Source: Methanobacteriota archaeon
Lineage (GTDB): Archaea > Thermoplasmatota > Poseidoniia > Poseidoniales > Poseidoniaceae
Assembly: GCA_018662715.1 (NCBI GenBank)
Contig: JABJFP010000300.1
Location: 1-8,044 of the forward strand
Direction: 5' to 3'
DNA: 8,044 nucleotides
Position numbers and translations under genes: made by a program. Under the pieces are notes generated by a model, which saw only the letters and a list, made by a program, of their open reading frames with translations, had not been told where the DNA came from and made no database searches. Below are positions 6,585-8,044 of this stretch, one piece after another. The number at the start of each line of letters is the position of its first letter. Within the stretch, counting starts at the first letter, position 1.

Positions 6585-7583
6585 GTGGCTAAAAATTACT
6601 ATTTCGAAAACTACGAGAACTCGATGGAGCAGACGCTTATCGAAGATTTGGTCGTGGAATCAATTAAGATATACGGAATAGACACTATGTATTTGCCTAG
6701 AACTCTAGGCGCTAAAGACGATCTATTAAATGAAGACGATCTAGGCACATATAATGATGCATACGAAGCTGAAATGTACGTTAAGAATGTTGACGGATTT
6801 GAAGGAGAAGGAGACTTTCTTTCTAAGTTCGGACTACAGATAAGAGATTCTATTACACTTACTATAGCGATGCGTACATATGAAACTGAAGTTGGAGTTC
6901 ATACTGAGATTAACAGACCACGTGAAGGCGATATCATATATCTTCCTTTGAATAAAAAGATGTTTGTTATTCAGCACGTAGAGCATGAAGCCATATTTTA
7001 CCAAATTGGATCGCTACAGACATATGATCTGAGATGTGAGTTGTATGAATACAGCGGCGAAAGATTCAGCACTGGATATCCATATTTAGATGATAGGTTC
7101 AAAGATGAAAACTTGTTTATCGATAGCGGCGGAACAACATTTAATGTAGAAGTTAGAAACAGTGTATTCCACATGGTAGATAGTGATAAGCGAGGCGATC
7201 TCATAAGCACTCCTAAGCTTGAAGCTAACGTAGATGAGAAGATTATATTTGATCAGTCTCATAGTTCTAACACTGGTTGGCCGTTGAGAATTTACACAAC
7301 AACTTCACCAAATAGCGGCACAGAAATTACAGCAGGAGTAGTCGTAACTGGTACACCTGGAAATGTTGGAGCTAATGTTACTTGGACTCCAGCTACAACG
7401 GGCACATACTATTACATCAATCCGACTACGATTGGAATGGGAGAAACTGTTACAGTAGCGGCAAGTAAATTACAAAGCGTAGAGCTATTCGATTCTATTG
7501 CTGATAACACGACTATTGAGTCATTCGCCGATAACATTGTCGATTTCAGTCAGAATAACCCATTTGGGGAGGATAACTTCTAA
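6585..7583 (+). CDS. 14: Neck / head completion protein gp14 with an inserted cupredoxin-like domain
   Basis: Homologue of T4 gp14, which forms the neck with gp13 after DNA packaging. Residues 1-160 carry the family landmarks: LIEDLVVESIKIYGIDTMYLPRT (18-40), DGFEGEGDFLSKFGLQIRD (70-88), RPREGDIIYLPLNKKMFVI (111-129), FYQIGSLQTYDLRCELYEYS (138-157). The C-terminal tail 305-329 (IADNTTIESFADNIVDFSQNNPFGE) is also canonical. Between them, residues about 184-292 are an extra domain resembling the cupredoxin-like 'FDQS...NxGHPLRF ... YYYCxNHSGMGG' domain of marine phage proteins. This explains the length (332 residues, against about 256 in T4). The usual ligand positions are changed: GWPLR for GHPLR, and YYYINPTTIGMG for YYYCxNHSGMG. 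The start is GTG, 5 nt after gp13; the stop overlaps the gp15 start (TAATG). Gene identity is strong; the domain assignment is moderate. Confidence 0.9.
   Translation: MAKNYYFENYENSMEQTLIEDLVVESIKIYGIDTMYLPRTLGAKDDLLNEDDLGTYNDAYEAEMYVKNVDGFEGEGDFLSKFGLQIRDSITLTIAMRTYETEVGVHTEINRPREGDIIYLPLNKKMFVIQHVEHEAIFYQIGSLQTYDLRCELYEYSGERFSTGYPYLDDRFKDENLFIDSGGTTFNVEVRNSVFHMVDSDKRGDLISTPKLEANVDEKIIFDQSHSSNTGWPLRIYTTTSPNSGTEITAGVVVTGTPGNVGANVTWTPATTGTYYYINPTTIGMGETVTVAASKLQSVELFDSIADNTTIESFADNIVDFSQNNPFGEDNF
7134..7460 (+). other. Cupredoxin-like domain insertion within gene 14, metal ligands apparently lost
   Basis: Codes for gp14 residues about 184-292. Visible landmarks are TFNVEVRNSVFHM (first strands), EKIIFDQSHSSNTGWPLRI (219-236), the segment GTEITAGVVVTGTPGNVGANV (245-265) and TGTYYYINPTTIGMGETVTV (272-291). 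They align by eye to the recalled marine-phage cupredoxin-like pattern, but the His, Cys and second His positions hold Trp, Ile and Pro/Thr, leaving only the Met of GMG. Confidence 0.6.
7566..7572 (+). promoter_or_regulatory. Strong ribosome binding site for gp15
   Basis: GGGGAGG, 10 nt before the ATG at 7583, made by the Gly-Glu-Asp codons near the end of gp14. It supports the start that overlaps the gp14 stop. Confidence 0.8.
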
Positions 7584-8044
7584 TGTTTGGACAACACTTT
7601 TATAACGAATCAACGAGAAGATATGTCGCAGTTTTTGGCACACTATTCAACGATATTCAAGTAGGTCGTAGTGATAACGCAGGCGTTGAGATTCAACGTA
7701 TGACTGTTCCTATTAACTATGCTCCTATGCAAAAGTTACTTGCTAGATTAGAGGGAGATCCTAATTTAGATAAGCCCGCAATTACTTTGCCTCGCATGTC
7801 ATTTGAGATTATGGGAATGAACTATAATCCTACACGTAAAGTAGGATCTTTAGTGAGACAGACTAAATCTATTACGTCAGACGATAATCAGCTATTGAAT
7901 CTATATAGTCCAGCTCCTTACGATATCGACTTTCAGTTGAATATAATGACGAAGTACACAGAAGATGGCACTAAGATTTTAGAACAGATTCTACCTTACT
8001 TTAAGCCTGACGTTACAGTTAGTGTTAAGATGATCGATTCTATG
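7583..8044 (+). CDS. 15: Tail sheath stabiliser and completion protein gp15 (3' partial)
   Basis: N-terminal 154 residues of a T4 gp15 homologue, cut by the window edge. In T4, gp15 forms a hexamer at the head-proximal end of the finished tail; it locks the sheath and joins the tail to the neck. The landmarks follow T4 gp15 in order: MFGQHFYNESTRRY (T4 has MFG-FYNSSFRRY), LFNDIQV (20s), VPINYAPMQKLLARL (about 41-55), LPRMSFEI (about 66-73), NYNPTRK (about 77-83), then LYSPAPYDIDFQLNIMTKY (about 105-123) and ILEQILPYFKPDVTVSV (about 130-146). The frame stays open to 8044. The start is fixed by GGGGAGG and the TAATG overlap with gp14. Gene order 13-14-15 supports the call; the gp53 baseplate protein was considered, but position and motifs favour gp15. 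Confidence 0.9.
   Translation, partial: MFGQHFYNESTRRYVAVFGTLFNDIQVGRSDNAGVEIQRMTVPINYAPMQKLLARLEGDPNLDKPAITLPRMSFEIMGMNYNPTRKVGSLVRQTKSITSDDNQLLNLYSPAPYDIDFQLNIMTKYTEDGTKILEQILPYFKPDVTVSVKMIDSM

Noticed and set aside
6229..7210. Minus-strand frames at 6229-6420 and 6998-7210.
   Set aside because: They are antisense to gp13 and gp14, which are well supported; no independent coding evidence.

Overview
The window is a stretch of the late, virion-structural region of a T4-like tailed phage (myovirus), all read on the + strand and packed almost without gaps. The last three genes identify it. They are homologues of T4 gp13 (neck), gp14 (neck / head completion) and gp15 (tail sheath stabiliser and completion), in the same order as in T4. 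The four genes before them resemble virion-structural and fibre proteins of marine T4-like phages (cyanophages, SAR11 phages and uncultured marine relatives). AT-rich DNA, dense coding and a T4-type late promoter fit this group. The host cannot be decided from the sequence, and no tRNA, integrase or host-derived metabolic gene is present.

Layout. Positions 1-2027 hold the 3' part of a large fibre-like protein whose start lies left of the window; it carries two tandem carbohydrate-binding-module-like units and a LamG-like C-terminus. Positions 2027-4609 hold an 860-residue protein with a fibre-type N-terminus, a beta-propeller-like body, an embedded CBM-like module, a LamG/concanavalin-like domain and a resumed propeller segment. 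Positions 4613-5128 and 5125-5802 hold two small virion-associated proteins. After the only sizeable gap (33 bp), which holds a TATAAATA late promoter, come gp13 (5836-6579), gp14 (6585-7583, GTG start) and gp15 (7583 to the right edge, cut off).

How the genes work together. The first four genes sit just upstream of gp13, where T4 has genes 11, 12 and wac, and look like a cassette of host-contact proteins with glycan-binding type folds. gp13, gp14 and gp15 form the neck and the tail-head joint. Junctions are tight (overlaps of 1, 4 and 1 nt; gaps of 3 and 5 nt), and at four of them the ribosome binding site lies inside the C-terminal Glu codons of the gene before, pointing to translational coupling. 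The late promoter would let the neck genes be transcribed independently of the fibre cassette.

The most notable points are: a cupredoxin-like domain inserted into gp14 that appears to have lost its metal ligands; domain duplication and insertion in the two large fibre-like proteins; and a 39-nt in-frame duplication in the 225-residue protein. Nothing here amounts to a wholly new system. No terminator, CRISPR array, insertion sequence or RNA gene was found, and no gene-free stretch exceeds 33 bp.
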